Origin: JAKVAV01 sp047633195
Lineage (GTDB): Bacteria; Bacteroidota; Bacteroidia; Flavobacteriales_D; Cryomorphaceae
DNA: 64,000 bases
NCBI GenBank assembly: GCA_047633195.1
Contig: JBLIEU010000007.1
Coordinates: forward strand, 1 to 64,000
Reading direction: 5' to 3'
Shown: one piece after another, positions 38,207 to 47,764 of the stretch
Position numbering within the stretch: the stretch's first letter is position 1
Layout of the letters: each line of letters opens with the position of its first letter
The notes under the pieces: model-generated
Databases searched by the model: none
What the model was told of the DNA's origin: nothing
What the model saw: only the letters and a program-made list of their open reading frames with translations
Program-made: the position numbers and the translations under genes

Positions 38207-39467
38207 TTTTGATCGATTGATCAAAGAGACGTACGAAAATTACGAAATTCCTTACGACTCGACCGTTTGGGATGGAGTTGAAAAAGAACTTAGTGCTACT
38301 TCACCTGGCATGTTGGATTTTTTTAAATCTGTTACTACAGGATTAGCTATTGCAGGTGCCGTTTTTGCGTCTATGCTTATTTTCACTTCAGACACCGGTT
38401 CACTTGTTGAGCTTGCCGAAAATCAGAAAGTTATAGTATATAACGAACCTACAGCCGACAAGTCAAAATCTGAAACGTCTCAAATCAATGAGCCATTTAT
38501 CCTCGAAAAGTCTATTGAAGATAATTCCAACCAAGAGCAGTCTCTTACTGAAGCAAGTACGGACTTAAATCTGAACAAATTAGAAAAAAGTGGAAGCAAC
38601 AATTTCACCATCGAGCAGAAATCAACAGTAGCCGCTGTGCTTGCTGAAGCAAAAAAGATCTCTTCCTCTGAAAATTCTACTGACACAAATAGTTCCAAAG
38701 ATCTCAATACGGCAAATGAAGACAATTCATCTGCTTCTGTAAAAATAGGTTGTACTGGTTTGACTATCGACTTTGACGCTCCAGAGGAGTATGGAACGAA
38801 TGCTAAATACTTATGGAATTTCGGAGACGGCTACTTTAGCAATGAGGAAAACCCAACACATGCATTTAATAAAGAAGGGATTTTTGATGTTTCTTTATCA
38901 GTCAACGCTGTTGGGTCAGGGCAAATTTCTTCCAATGTAGTGCAAGCGATGATCGAAGTGCACGAAGCACCTGAGGCAAGATTTGATCTTGAAATCAGCT
39001 CTACGAGAGCAATCAAATTGATAGATAAGTCATTGAACGCCGTGGAATTTGCTTGGATCTTAGATAGCGAAGAGAAGACGTCGGAAGGCTCTGATATATT
39101 GATCAGTATCGCCGACAACACCAAGTTTAACGTTGAGTTGGTTGCCGAAAACGCGGGGGACTGCTCTGATAGTTTGACTAAAGAGATTCACATCATAAAA
39201 GCAGGAAATCAATTCCCTCAACTATACTCATCTGCCTATGCCAGCGATTTTGCTCCTGGAGCAATTGTTGACAATGGAGAGGTCACTGATTTTAGAGTAT
39301 TCAAAAAGAGTACGGGTGAAGAAATATTCAAGTCTTCTGGTTCTAAAGGATGGAATGGAAAAAACAAAAAAGGTGAAGGAGTAATCAAGGGAGAATATGA
39401 GTGGATGATGATAGTCGACTCTGAAGTTGTCTTCAACATTTACCATGGTACTTTAAGTGTTCGATAG
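38187..39467 (+). CDS. single-pass membrane protein with PKD fold and T9SS type B-like C-terminus; putative anti-sigma partner
   Basis: The 426-residue protein has no signal peptide. Residues 1-47 form a cytoplasmic segment (FDRLIKETYENYEIPYDSTVWDGVEKEL written in parts: an acidic helix, then IPYDSTVWDGVEKEL). This matches a motif often seen in membrane proteins encoded next to Bacteroidota sigma factors. Residues 48-67 span the membrane. The periplasmic part holds a Ser/Asn/Glu-rich linker (70-180), a PKD domain (about 186-256; YLWNFGDGYFSNEENPTHAF), a second Ig-like fold, and a C-terminus (345-426). In that C-terminus VFKKSTGEEIFKS, GWNGKNKKGEGVIKGEYEW and GTLSVR line up with the type B domain of the next two proteins, but the NGDGxND motif is missing. 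Binding to the sigma factor is inferred from gene overlap and topology. Confidence 0.75.
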   Translation: MANQLNDFDRLIKETYENYEIPYDSTVWDGVEKELSATSPGMLDFFKSVTTGLAIAGAVFASMLIFTSDTGSLVELAENQKVIVYNEPTADKSKSETSQINEPFILEKSIEDNSNQEQSLTEASTDLNLNKLEKSGSNNFTIEQKSTVAAVLAEAKKISSSENSTDTNSSKDLNTANEDNSSASVKIGCTGLTIDFDAPEEYGTNAKYLWNFGDGYFSNEENPTHAFNKEGIFDVSLSVNAVGSGQISSNVVQAMIEVHEAPEARFDLEISSTRAIKLIDKSLNAVEFAWILDSEEKTSEGSDILISIADNTKFNVELVAENAGDCSDSLTKEIHIIKAGNQFPQLYSSAYASDFAPGAIVDNGEVTDFRVFKKSTGEEIFKSSGSKGWNGKNKKGEGVIKGEYEWMMIVDSEVVFNIYHGTLSVR

Positions 39468-39494
39468 AAGACAATCTTGTACAAGATAGAAAAG

Positions 39495-39520
39495 AAGGCT
39501 CGTTTTAACGGGCCTTTTTT
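39495..39520 (+). terminator. Terminator of the sigma/PKD-protein operon
   Basis: AAGGCTCGTT and AACGGGCCTT form a 10-bp stem with one U-G wobble, followed by TTTTTT. It separates this operon from the giant adhesin gene. Confidence 0.85.
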
Positions 39521-39737
39521 ATTCTGGTATTCCTATCGTCTTCTTTTCGCCATTCGACGTTTCAGGAACCTTAGCTATCGAAGAAGAGCTAATTGCCTTG
39601 CTTGTGTTGATATTACTGGAAAAAAGGTATGCAAGAGTTTTCAATAATTGTCCTATTTTCACTCTTTGAAATTCAAATATTTCTCGCTTTTTTATGGGCA
39701 ACTTAAATAAAGTCTGAACGTCACATTTGAGAGAAGT

Positions 39738-39746
39738 TATTTTTGC
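39738..39746 (+). promoter_or_regulatory. Promoter -7 element of the 2600-residue adhesin gene
   Basis: TATTTTTGC matches TAnnTTTG and lies 58 bases before the ATG. The -33 element is unclear. Confidence 0.5.
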
Positions 39747-39803
39747 TCCTCTCATCACCACCAATCACCATCGATACAAATCGAAGAAGCAAACCATTCA
39801 GAA

Positions 39804-42800
39804 ATGCTGAAGATCCTGAAAAAGCTAAGATTCCTACCCTTAATCTTTGTCTTAATCTTATTACCTGGGAGCTATGCTTTCGGCCAATGTGATATAGAGA
39901 CAGAGTGGACATTTGATCCACCCCTCCCGCCAGGCGGCGCTTATGATGCAGGGACAGTCCTTACACTCTGTGGAGAAGTTACGGCCTACACCGCAGGTGG
40001 AGCCAACTGGCTATCGGGTATGGCTATCGTGTTTCCACCAGGATGGGACGCCGCCAGCATGACCAATATAGTTGGACCAACGGGTTGCGGAGCAGGAGAA
40101 TGGGTCTATTTAGAAACGTTGACCTGTGGTGGTTTAGTCATTACTAACCCCGGTTTTTACTACGACTCAAATGTAAGTGGCCCTCAAGATGGAAACCCAT
40201 GCAATAACTGGGGAGACGGAAGTAATCCATGCGGAGGCTGGTCATTTTGTTTTGACATTACCTTGGATGCAGATTGTGGTGGAGGCACTAACCCTTGGGA
40301 TGGAACAGATATTACACCGGCCATTCAAGCTTATTCGGACAGTGAAGTAGGAAGTTGGACGCAAGGAACTGGCTGTGCGGCTGCAGAATTCGTAGATGGC
40401 CCTACCATTTCGGTCGTGCTAGATTGCTGCGATGCTGAATCGGGTGTAGAACCCGCTGGCCCAATTGACATTTGTGGAAATACTCCTTTTAGTCTTTTAA
40501 CCCTTCTTGGACCACCTGTTGACCCAATAGGAACATGGGCAGGACCAGCTGGATGGACTCTTACCGGGGGAAATCCGATTTTTAACCCTTCTACAAATCC
40601 GACATTAAGTGACCCTCCTGGAGATTATACATATACCGTAGTCGGGTCAGACGGATGCTTGAAGTCTTCGACTATCACCATGCAGTTTATCGACTTGGGA
40701 CTTCAGGCAACCAACAGCTTATGCGAGGGTACTGCCCTTTTAGCTGATTTATGGCTTAACCCTTCTATCACTCTACCTCCTGGAGGAACTTGGACTTTTC
40801 CTGACGGTACAATTGTACCAGGCGGTCAAGTGGACAATACCACAAGCCCTTCGGGTATCTATACGTATAACTATGTAGACGCAGGTGGCTGTCCCACGAC
40901 AATTTCTATGCAGTTGAATGTCTCTTCAGGAGGAGCAGTAGGGTTCCCAGCAAATAATATCACGGTTTGTCTTCTGGACCCTCCATTTGCTCCTTTCGAC
41001 TCACTGCTTGGTTCGCCCGCCTCATTGAGTGGGAGCTGGGTTTACTACGGATATACACCCCCGCCTGCCCTTGATGACTTCTTGTTCTTCTCAGGTACTG
41101 GTGGTGCTGCGACTTGGATGCTAAATCCAGCAGACTATAACGACGGAGATCAAATGGTAGACGGATACGTTGTTTATTATTCCAGTGACCCAGCTTGCGG
41201 CTTTGCTCAAGATACTATTTTCATTGACGTTGGCGAAGTCTTTGATGCTGGATTGTTTACATCGGCTACGATTTGTGAAGGTGACGCTCCTGTCGTTCTG
41301 GAGTCACTACTTTTAGGAACCCCTACCATTGGCGGAGACTGGGAAGATATTAACGGCAATCCAGTTGCAAATCTTTACAACCCCGCAGCAGTCGTTCCTG
41401 ACTCTACTTATACGCTGATATACAGCGGTGGATTTGCAGGAACGAGTTGTTTCAATTCGCAGGTAATGCAGCTAACAGTTTTATCCAATTTCACGGATGC
41501 GGGTAATCCAATGGCTGTGACGGTTTGCGAGACTCAACTCGCATTTAGCATGACAGACACGCTAAACGAGACTGGGACTCCTCAACCTGGAGGGATATGG
41601 ACTGGTCCTCCTGGATTCGGAGGCGGAGAATTTTTCGTTCCTGGAAGTGATCCAGCGGGAGTTTATACTTACACGATAAGTAGCCCTTGTGGTTCAGATT
41701 CCAATACGCTTACCATTAATGTAATTACTTTGGCTAACGCGGGTATAGACGGAACCCTCAATATTTGTCCTGCAGACCTCAATGTTCCATTGATTAATGG
41801 ACTTGGCGGTGCTCCTCAAGGAGGCGGTTTTTGGACACTAAGCGGAATACCCGTTGTACCTCCAACGGTAAATGGAAATACTGTTGCAGATGGAGCAGTA
41901 TATCAGTATTCAGTCGGGACAGGAACATGCGCCGATTTATCTGAAGTTACCATTAGCCTGCAGCCTGGGCCATTTGCAGGAGTTCTTACGGCAGTCCCTC
42001 AAGAATTTTGTCAGGCTGACGCAAGCTTCTCCTTAAGCACCTTATTTACAACTCCTCCATCCGTATTAGGAGATTTTTGGACGGGGCCATTAGGACCAGT
42101 CGCAGGCAGTACTTTTAATCCAGCTACTGCTGGATCAGGAAACTACACCTACACGGTAACAAATAGCTGTGGAAGCGATGATGTTACTGTTTTCATCTCA
42201 ATAGAGACTACTCCGAATGCTGGCAACAGTGGTCCTTTGGTAGTGTGCGACAATGGCACTGTAACTATCGATCTTTTCGCTTCTCTTGGCGCAGGGGTTA
42301 CAACTGGAGGAACTTGGACTGGCCCCGCTGGCTGGACCTTAACAGGAGGCAATCCGATTTTTGACCCTACAAGCGATCCCGCAGGAGCTTACACCTATAC
42401 AGTGCAGTCTCTGCCAAATAATTTGTGTACTGCTACTGCCACCATTAATGCATCCTACATTGCTACTGGTGATGCAGGTTTGGACAATACCATTACGGTC
42501 TGTGGAACTGATGCTACATTCAATATGCTGGATTCATTGAATGGCACTCCTGACGGAGGAGGAGATTGGTTCCCTTCAGGGCCCCTCTTCAATCCGGCTT
42601 TATCAGCACCTGGAGCATACACCTATTTGATTACAAATCCAGGATGTGCCTCATCAATATCCACACTTACCGTAAACCTGCAGAGCCCTCCAGATGCGGG
42701 CCAAAATACGGCTGTAACTTTGTGCGAGTCTCTTGGGAATATTGACTTAACCGGTGAACTAAATGGAACACCTGTCGGAGGCGGAGTTTGGACTGATCTG

Positions 42801-45800
42801 GCTACAGGAAACGCTGTCTCAAACCCGTACAATTTAGCTGGGTCATGCGGCTCCTCAGTATCTTTGGAATACACAGTTGATGCTGGCATTTGCATTTCCT
42901 CCTCTACCTTGGATTTGACGATTCAATGTCCACCAAATGCAGGTACTGATGTGATAACAACTCAATGTGCAGACAATAGTGGTTTTGATCTTTTCTCGAT
43001 TTCGGATCCCACAGCTGATGCAGGATCATTTACCAATACCACCACAGGACTTGCTGTCCCAGGAGGAATTGTCACACTTTCTGCAGGAGCGGCAGGATCT
43101 TATACCTATACCGTCCCTGGCGGTCAATGCCCCGATGATATTGCCTTTTACACACTCAATTTGCAGACTCCCATAAGTGTAGTCATAGATCCTCAATGTA
43201 CTCCTTCGCAAACGCAGTACGTCGTAACTCTTACGGTTACTGGTGGCGATGGAAACTATACCGTGACGGGATTACCTGGAGGTCCTTTTGTTGGAAACAC
43301 CTATGTCTCTGTCCCTATTGCCGCAGGCAGTACTTATTCTTTTTCTGTAGAAGATACAGGGCCTTGCGCATCATTCGTTCAAGCTGTAACGCCTGGGCCT
43401 AATTGCGCTTGTGCTGCTGATGCGGAATTTGTAGATACTTTCGTCGATATATGTGAAGGAGGTACAGCCAATATTGAGCTGAGTTTCCCCTCTGGTGCTC
43501 CTACATTCACCATTGATTATACGGATGGCACGACCATATTTACCAACCAAGGGCCATTCACTACAGGTGACTTCCTACAACTTACACCTGCTGTTAGCAC
43601 TACGTATACTCTTACAGCGGTTTCAGATCAAAACTGTACGACCAGCGTGAACGACTTTGTCACGGTTAACGTGGAGACTACGCCTGATGCAGGAATTGAT
43701 GTATCCTTAGATCTCTGTGGTTCAGGTGGAATAATTGTTCTTTCTTCACTTATTGACGCTTCGGCAGACCAACCAGGTGTTTTCACTAATTCGCTGGGGG
43801 CCGTTGTGACCAACATTCCTCAGACCTCTGCTGCCTCAGATGTATATACGTATACTGTTTTCGGAACGCAGTGTCCAAACGCCACAGCTACTTACACATT
43901 AAATATCATTGACCCAATAAGCGTCAATGTTGTTTCCGCGGTCTGTAACGCAGCTCAAACAGCCTATACGGTGACTCTGGAAATTTCGGGTGGAGATGGA
44001 AATTATTCCGTGACAGGATTATTACCCGGAGGCCTAGTCATAGGAACTACCTTCGTTTCTGACCCAATACCATCAGGAACGCCTTACAGTTATAACGTAA
44101 GCGATACGGGGCCATGTCCTGATGTATCTGCTGGCCCAATCAATTCACCGAATTGTTCTTGTCCTGCTAGTGCCCAATTCTTTGATAATACTACGTCAAT
44201 TTGCGTAGGAAGTACTGCCAATATTGAACTAAACTTCCCCACGGGAACTCCTCCGTTTACTATCGACTATACCGATGGCACGAACATTTTTACTAATGAG
44301 GGACCATATGTTTCAGGTGATTTTCTTCAAGTAACGCCAGCCACAACGACTACATATACCCTCACCGGCGTTGCAGATCAAAACTGCAATACCAGCGCAT
44401 CTGATGCGATTACAGTCGTGGTTGAAGCGCCTCCTATTGCAGGCCCTGATGTGATCGAGGCTTTCTGTGCGAGTAACGCTGCTTTCAATCTATCAACCTT
44501 AGTGGATGGTGCCGTTGCAGAGACAACAGGAAATTTCTTTGATTCAGGCGGAGTTCAGGTGCCTGGAAACACGATTAACCTTAACAGCAGTTCATCAGAT
44601 GTATATACATACGAGGTAAGTGCAACGGTTTGCCCTTCAGACCAAGCTTCGTACACTGTTACAATCAACGATCCAATTGCAATCTCTAATATTCTAGTTG
44701 AATGCAATTCAGCTCAAACTGGATATATCGTGAGTTTTGACATTGAAGGAGGAGATGGCAATTATGCAGTTGCTGCAGGCGGCTCCTATGCTGGAGCCAT
44801 ACTTCCAGGCTCGCCTGTTTCTTATCAATCAGCCTTAATTCCCAATGATACTGATTACAGCTTCACTATCTCCGATGGTTCTCCTTGTTCTGATCAAATC
44901 GTCGCAGGGTTAGACCCCGATTGTGACTGCCCTGCTGCAGGTTCGCTGAGCGGAACTACCTCGATCTGTAACGGTGATTGTGCAACATTAACCTTTAACC
45001 TACAAGGAGACGGACCTTGGGATGTAGTCTATGAAAACTCACTAGACGCTAGCAACCCGATCTCACTTATTGACATTGCCAATGGACATATGGTGACGGT
45101 TTGCCCCTCGGCGACGGCTATATACACCATTCTGTCTGTAGATGATGTGAACTGTTCAGGGCTTGTAAATGGTTTACCCGTGACGGTAACCGTGGATTCA
45201 CCTCTTTCGATAAATAACTTGACCGAAACTTGCGATGCTGTCAATGAAAACTACACCGTGAGTTTTACAGTGAATGGCGGAATTCCTGGAACTTATCAAG
45301 TCAATCCATTCGGCCAATCATTTGTGGGGGGAGCTTATGAGAGTTTCCCTATTAGCAGTGGCGATCCATACTCCTTTGCTGTTTCTGATGCGGGAGCTTG
45401 TGCTTCTGTTCCCGTAGAAGGTGTTTTCCAATGTGTTTGCATTACAGATGCAGGAACCATTGCACCAGGTTTGATAGAAATATGTGAAGATGAAAATTTG
45501 ATCATCCCCTTTAATGGAGATGATGTACTGGATGGAAATGACGGCTATCAGTTCATTCTGCATGAAGGAAGTGAAACGAACATCGGATTTATAGTGGATC
45601 GATATACTGCCGCTACAATTCCGACTCCCAGCGGAATCGTTTTTGGACAGACCTACTACATAACTGGCGTGGCAGGAAACACAGATCCTTTCGGAAACGT
45701 GATCCTTACCGAGGATTGCACAAATCAAACCAACGGTATTCCAGTGATTTTTCATGCACTACCTACCGCTTTGATCTCAGGATTTGGAACAATATGTCCA

Positions 45801-47606
45801 GGAGAAGCTCTGGATATTACAGTTTCTCTCACAGGAGTGGGGCCATGGATTATCGAATATGCCATCAATGCTGCTCCTCAAACTCCAGTAAGCACGACTG
45901 ATAACGAATATATTTTTCCAACTACTACTGCTGGCAATTATACGCTCTTGTCAGTAAGTGACGCAAATTGTGACGGATCCGTTTCAGGGTTGGTTCAAGT
46001 TTCAAACTTCGCAACTCCTACAGCTGTGCTTTCGGGAGATGGAGATGTTTGTGAAAACAGTGGTGACGGACCTCTAGTGAATCTCACAGGTCAGGCTCCA
46101 TGGACTATTTTCTACAGTATTGACGGAGTAGAAAGTACTGATCCAATAACGACTTTCAACAATCAATTCACCATTCCAGCCGAAGAGGACGGAAATTATA
46201 TGCTAACATCTCTTAGCGATGCCAACTGTGTCGGTTCATTTTCTGGAGCTCTCGATGTGACTATCCTGACTGCACCTACCGCCTTGATATCTGGAGGAGG
46301 AACTGTATGCGAAGGGGATGAACTTCCATTTGAAGTAGAGCTGACGGGAGATGGCCCTTGGGATGTTATTTACTCCATTGATGGAATCCCTCAACCAAGC
46401 ATTACTACTTCTGACAACAGTTACATTTTCTCATCTAGTGTAAGTGGTGACTACACCATTACTCAAGTCAATGATCAAAGCTGTCCAGGTGAAGCTCTAG
46501 ACAGTGATGCTGCCTTGATCGTGAACCTCCTTCCGACAGCTGAAGTTCTTTCAAATCAAGATCAAATCTGCATTGGCCAAGAGCTGGAGTTGATTTACGA
46601 CTTACAGGGAACACCACCCTTTACAATGACATATCTTTTGGATGAGGATACGATTACTTTAACAGGATTAACTACTAATTACCTCGAGGTACTTCAACCC
46701 ACAACACCTGTGTTCACACAAGTACTCTATGTCGAAGACAGCTCGAATCCCGTATGCTCTAACACTCCGAACAATTCGAAATTTATTCCAGTAGGCGAAT
46801 TACCCGATGCACCAATCTTGCAAGACGATACTATCTGTTCTGATGCAGGTTCGGTTCAAATAGGAATAGATGGCGTGCCTGAGTTGGAGTACACCTGGTC
46901 ACCCGCAGATCGATTATCTGATCCAAAAGACCCGAACCCGACTTTTATATTGGGCGATGATGACTTCAGCCCGTTCGTAAGACAATATACTTTTATACTA
47001 ACGGCTAGCAACGGAGACTGTGTAGCGGACGACACGTTAACCATTACTGTTGACCCAGGACCAAGAGCAAGATTTACCTACAACCCGAATCCCGTAAATT
47101 CTGAAGATACCAAGGTGAGATTTCTAAATCAGTCGTCATTAGGTGATGAAGCCATTTACTTCTGGGAGTTTGATTCTCTGGACACGTCTCAGGAATTCAA
47201 CCCAGTGTATGAATTCCCTGGAGGGGTGTTGGCCAATTACACAGTTACCCTCACGGCGATTGACCCATTAACAGGATGCATCGACGAATGGTCAGACATT
47301 ATCAAAGTAAAACCACAGATGCTGGTTTATGTACCTACAGCATTTACGCCTGACAATGATGGACTCAATGATCTTTGGAGACCAGTGTTATCAAATATTG
47401 ACGAGAACGATTATCTATTGTCTGTTTTTGACAGATTTGGCAATACCGTTTTCGAAACAAGTGACCCAGATAAAGCATGGAATGGAAGCATGAACAATGA
47501 TGACTACTACGTGAAAACAGGAGTCTACGTTTGGCAAATTGAAACTAAGAATCCAATGTCTTTGGAGAAAGTTGATTTTAAAGGAACTGTAACGGTCATC
47601 CGATAA
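39804..47606 (+). CDS. giant repeat-rich surface protein with type B T9SS (gliding-motility-type) C-terminal domain
   Basis: The 2600-residue exported protein begins with a signal peptide ending in SYAFGQ. A Cys/Trp/Gly-rich N-terminal domain (about 28-209) follows, then eleven Ig-like repeats of about 83 residues (210-1121). Their consensus includes an early Cys, GGxWxGP, YTYT and a late Cys. Residues 1041-1798 form three copies of a 250-residue R-S-T cassette, followed by a fourth S unit. Then come a distinct domain (about 1881-1984), four related units starting PTALISG-like (1985-2330), an Ig-like fold, and a PKD domain (2420-2505; YFWEFDSLD). The CHU_C/type B sorting domain closes the protein (2506-2600; VPTAFTPDNDGLNDLW, SVFDRFGNTVFE, GTVTVIR). 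No enzyme motif is visible. An adhesin or sheath/filament protein like SprB is the likely role, exported by the T9SS. Paired Cys in each repeat suggest disulfides. Confidence 0.9.
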   Translation: MLKILKKLRFLPLIFVLILLPGSYAFGQCDIETEWTFDPPLPPGGAYDAGTVLTLCGEVTAYTAGGANWLSGMAIVFPPGWDAASMTNIVGPTGCGAGEWVYLETLTCGGLVITNPGFYYDSNVSGPQDGNPCNNWGDGSNPCGGWSFCFDITLDADCGGGTNPWDGTDITPAIQAYSDSEVGSWTQGTGCAAAEFVDGPTISVVLDCCDAESGVEPAGPIDICGNTPFSLLTLLGPPVDPIGTWAGPAGWTLTGGNPIFNPSTNPTLSDPPGDYTYTVVGSDGCLKSSTITMQFIDLGLQATNSLCEGTALLADLWLNPSITLPPGGTWTFPDGTIVPGGQVDNTTSPSGIYTYNYVDAGGCPTTISMQLNVSSGGAVGFPANNITVCLLDPPFAPFDSLLGSPASLSGSWVYYGYTPPPALDDFLFFSGTGGAATWMLNPADYNDGDQMVDGYVVYYSSDPACGFAQDTIFIDVGEVFDAGLFTSATICEGDAPVVLESLLLGTPTIGGDWEDINGNPVANLYNPAAVVPDSTYTLIYSGGFAGTSCFNSQVMQLTVLSNFTDAGNPMAVTVCETQLAFSMTDTLNETGTPQPGGIWTGPPGFGGGEFFVPGSDPAGVYTYTISSPCGSDSNTLTINVITLANAGIDGTLNICPADLNVPLINGLGGAPQGGGFWTLSGIPVVPPTVNGNTVADGAVYQYSVGTGTCADLSEVTISLQPGPFAGVLTAVPQEFCQADASFSLSTLFTTPPSVLGDFWTGPLGPVAGSTFNPATAGSGNYTYTVTNSCGSDDVTVFISIETTPNAGNSGPLVVCDNGTVTIDLFASLGAGVTTGGTWTGPAGWTLTGGNPIFDPTSDPAGAYTYTVQSLPNNLCTATATINASYIATGDAGLDNTITVCGTDATFNMLDSLNGTPDGGGDWFPSGPLFNPALSAPGAYTYLITNPGCASSISTLTVNLQSPPDAGQNTAVTLCESLGNIDLTGELNGTPVGGGVWTDLATGNAVSNPYNLAGSCGSSVSLEYTVDAGICISSSTLDLTIQCPPNAGTDVITTQCADNSGFDLFSISDPTADAGSFTNTTTGLAVPGGIVTLSAGAAGSYTYTVPGGQCPDDIAFYTLNLQTPISVVIDPQCTPSQTQYVVTLTVTGGDGNYTVTGLPGGPFVGNTYVSVPIAAGSTYSFSVEDTGPCASFVQAVTPGPNCACAADAEFVDTFVDICEGGTANIELSFPSGAPTFTIDYTDGTTIFTNQGPFTTGDFLQLTPAVSTTYTLTAVSDQNCTTSVNDFVTVNVETTPDAGIDVSLDLCGSGGIIVLSSLIDASADQPGVFTNSLGAVVTNIPQTSAASDVYTYTVFGTQCPNATATYTLNIIDPISVNVVSAVCNAAQTAYTVTLEISGGDGNYSVTGLLPGGLVIGTTFVSDPIPSGTPYSYNVSDTGPCPDVSAGPINSPNCSCPASAQFFDNTTSICVGSTANIELNFPTGTPPFTIDYTDGTNIFTNEGPYVSGDFLQVTPATTTTYTLTGVADQNCNTSASDAITVVVEAPPIAGPDVIEAFCASNAAFNLSTLVDGAVAETTGNFFDSGGVQVPGNTINLNSSSSDVYTYEVSATVCPSDQASYTVTINDPIAISNILVECNSAQTGYIVSFDIEGGDGNYAVAAGGSYAGAILPGSPVSYQSALIPNDTDYSFTISDGSPCSDQIVAGLDPDCDCPAAGSLSGTTSICNGDCATLTFNLQGDGPWDVVYENSLDASNPISLIDIANGHMVTVCPSATAIYTILSVDDVNCSGLVNGLPVTVTVDSPLSINNLTETCDAVNENYTVSFTVNGGIPGTYQVNPFGQSFVGGAYESFPISSGDPYSFAVSDAGACASVPVEGVFQCVCITDAGTIAPGLIEICEDENLIIPFNGDDVLDGNDGYQFILHEGSETNIGFIVDRYTAATIPTPSGIVFGQTYYITGVAGNTDPFGNVILTEDCTNQTNGIPVIFHALPTALISGFGTICPGEALDITVSLTGVGPWIIEYAINAAPQTPVSTTDNEYIFPTTTAGNYTLLSVSDANCDGSVSGLVQVSNFATPTAVLSGDGDVCENSGDGPLVNLTGQAPWTIFYSIDGVESTDPITTFNNQFTIPAEEDGNYMLTSLSDANCVGSFSGALDVTILTAPTALISGGGTVCEGDELPFEVELTGDGPWDVIYSIDGIPQPSITTSDNSYIFSSSVSGDYTITQVNDQSCPGEALDSDAALIVNLLPTAEVLSNQDQICIGQELELIYDLQGTPPFTMTYLLDEDTITLTGLTTNYLEVLQPTTPVFTQVLYVEDSSNPVCSNTPNNSKFIPVGELPDAPILQDDTICSDAGSVQIGIDGVPELEYTWSPADRLSDPKDPNPTFILGDDDFSPFVRQYTFILTASNGDCVADDTLTITVDPGPRARFTYNPNPVNSEDTKVRFLNQSSLGDEAIYFWEFDSLDTSQEFNPVYEFPGGVLANYTVTLTAIDPLTGCIDEWSDIIKVKPQMLVYVPTAFTPDNDGLNDLWRPVLSNIDENDYLLSVFDRFGNTVFETSDPDKAWNGSMNNDDYYVKTGVYVWQIETKNPMSLEKVDFKGTVTVIR
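42924..45197 (+). repeat. Three-fold 250-residue super-repeat inside the giant surface protein
   Basis: Three consecutive cassettes cover residues 1041-1291, 1292-1541 and 1542-1798. Each consists of an R unit (…AG.D…), an S unit (GGDGNYxVTG … CxC) and a T unit (FTIDYTDGTxIFTN … TTYTL). The S and T units of the first two copies are most alike; the third is more diverged. The DNA copies differ mainly at silent sites. Confidence 0.8.
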
Positions 47607-47688
47607 GCTTTTGACCAACTATTCCAACAATGATTCGTCACAAAGAAGAATGGATAAGACAGCTGTATAAGAGTAAGTAGGTTTAGTT

Positions 47689-47696
47689 TAAATTTG
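47689..47696 (+). promoter_or_regulatory. Possible promoter -7 element of the second giant protein gene
   Basis: TAAATTTG matches TAnnTTTG, about 68 bases before the ATG, in the gap between the two giant genes. There is no clear terminator in that gap, so read-through from the first gene is also possible. Confidence 0.35.
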
Positions 47697-47764
47697 GAAT
47701 TCAATTCCTTAATTCTTTTACTAGATCTTTGATCATCGAACCGAATGATTTGAATAATTGCAAA

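Larger units (their letters stand above)
39468..39803 (+). other. 336-base gap before the giant adhesin gene
   Basis: It holds a terminator for the sigma/PKD operon at its left end and a -7 element near its right end. Between about 39525 and 39735 I see nothing else; short open frames there resemble no known protein. Confidence 0.6.

Noticed and set aside
39519..39764. An 81-codon minus-strand open frame in the gap before the giant adhesin gene
   Set aside because: It begins inside the promoter region, ends in the terminator, and resembles no known protein.
45318..45755. A 145-codon minus-strand open frame in the giant adhesin gene
   Set aside because: It is antisense to repeat-coding DNA and has no protein-family features.
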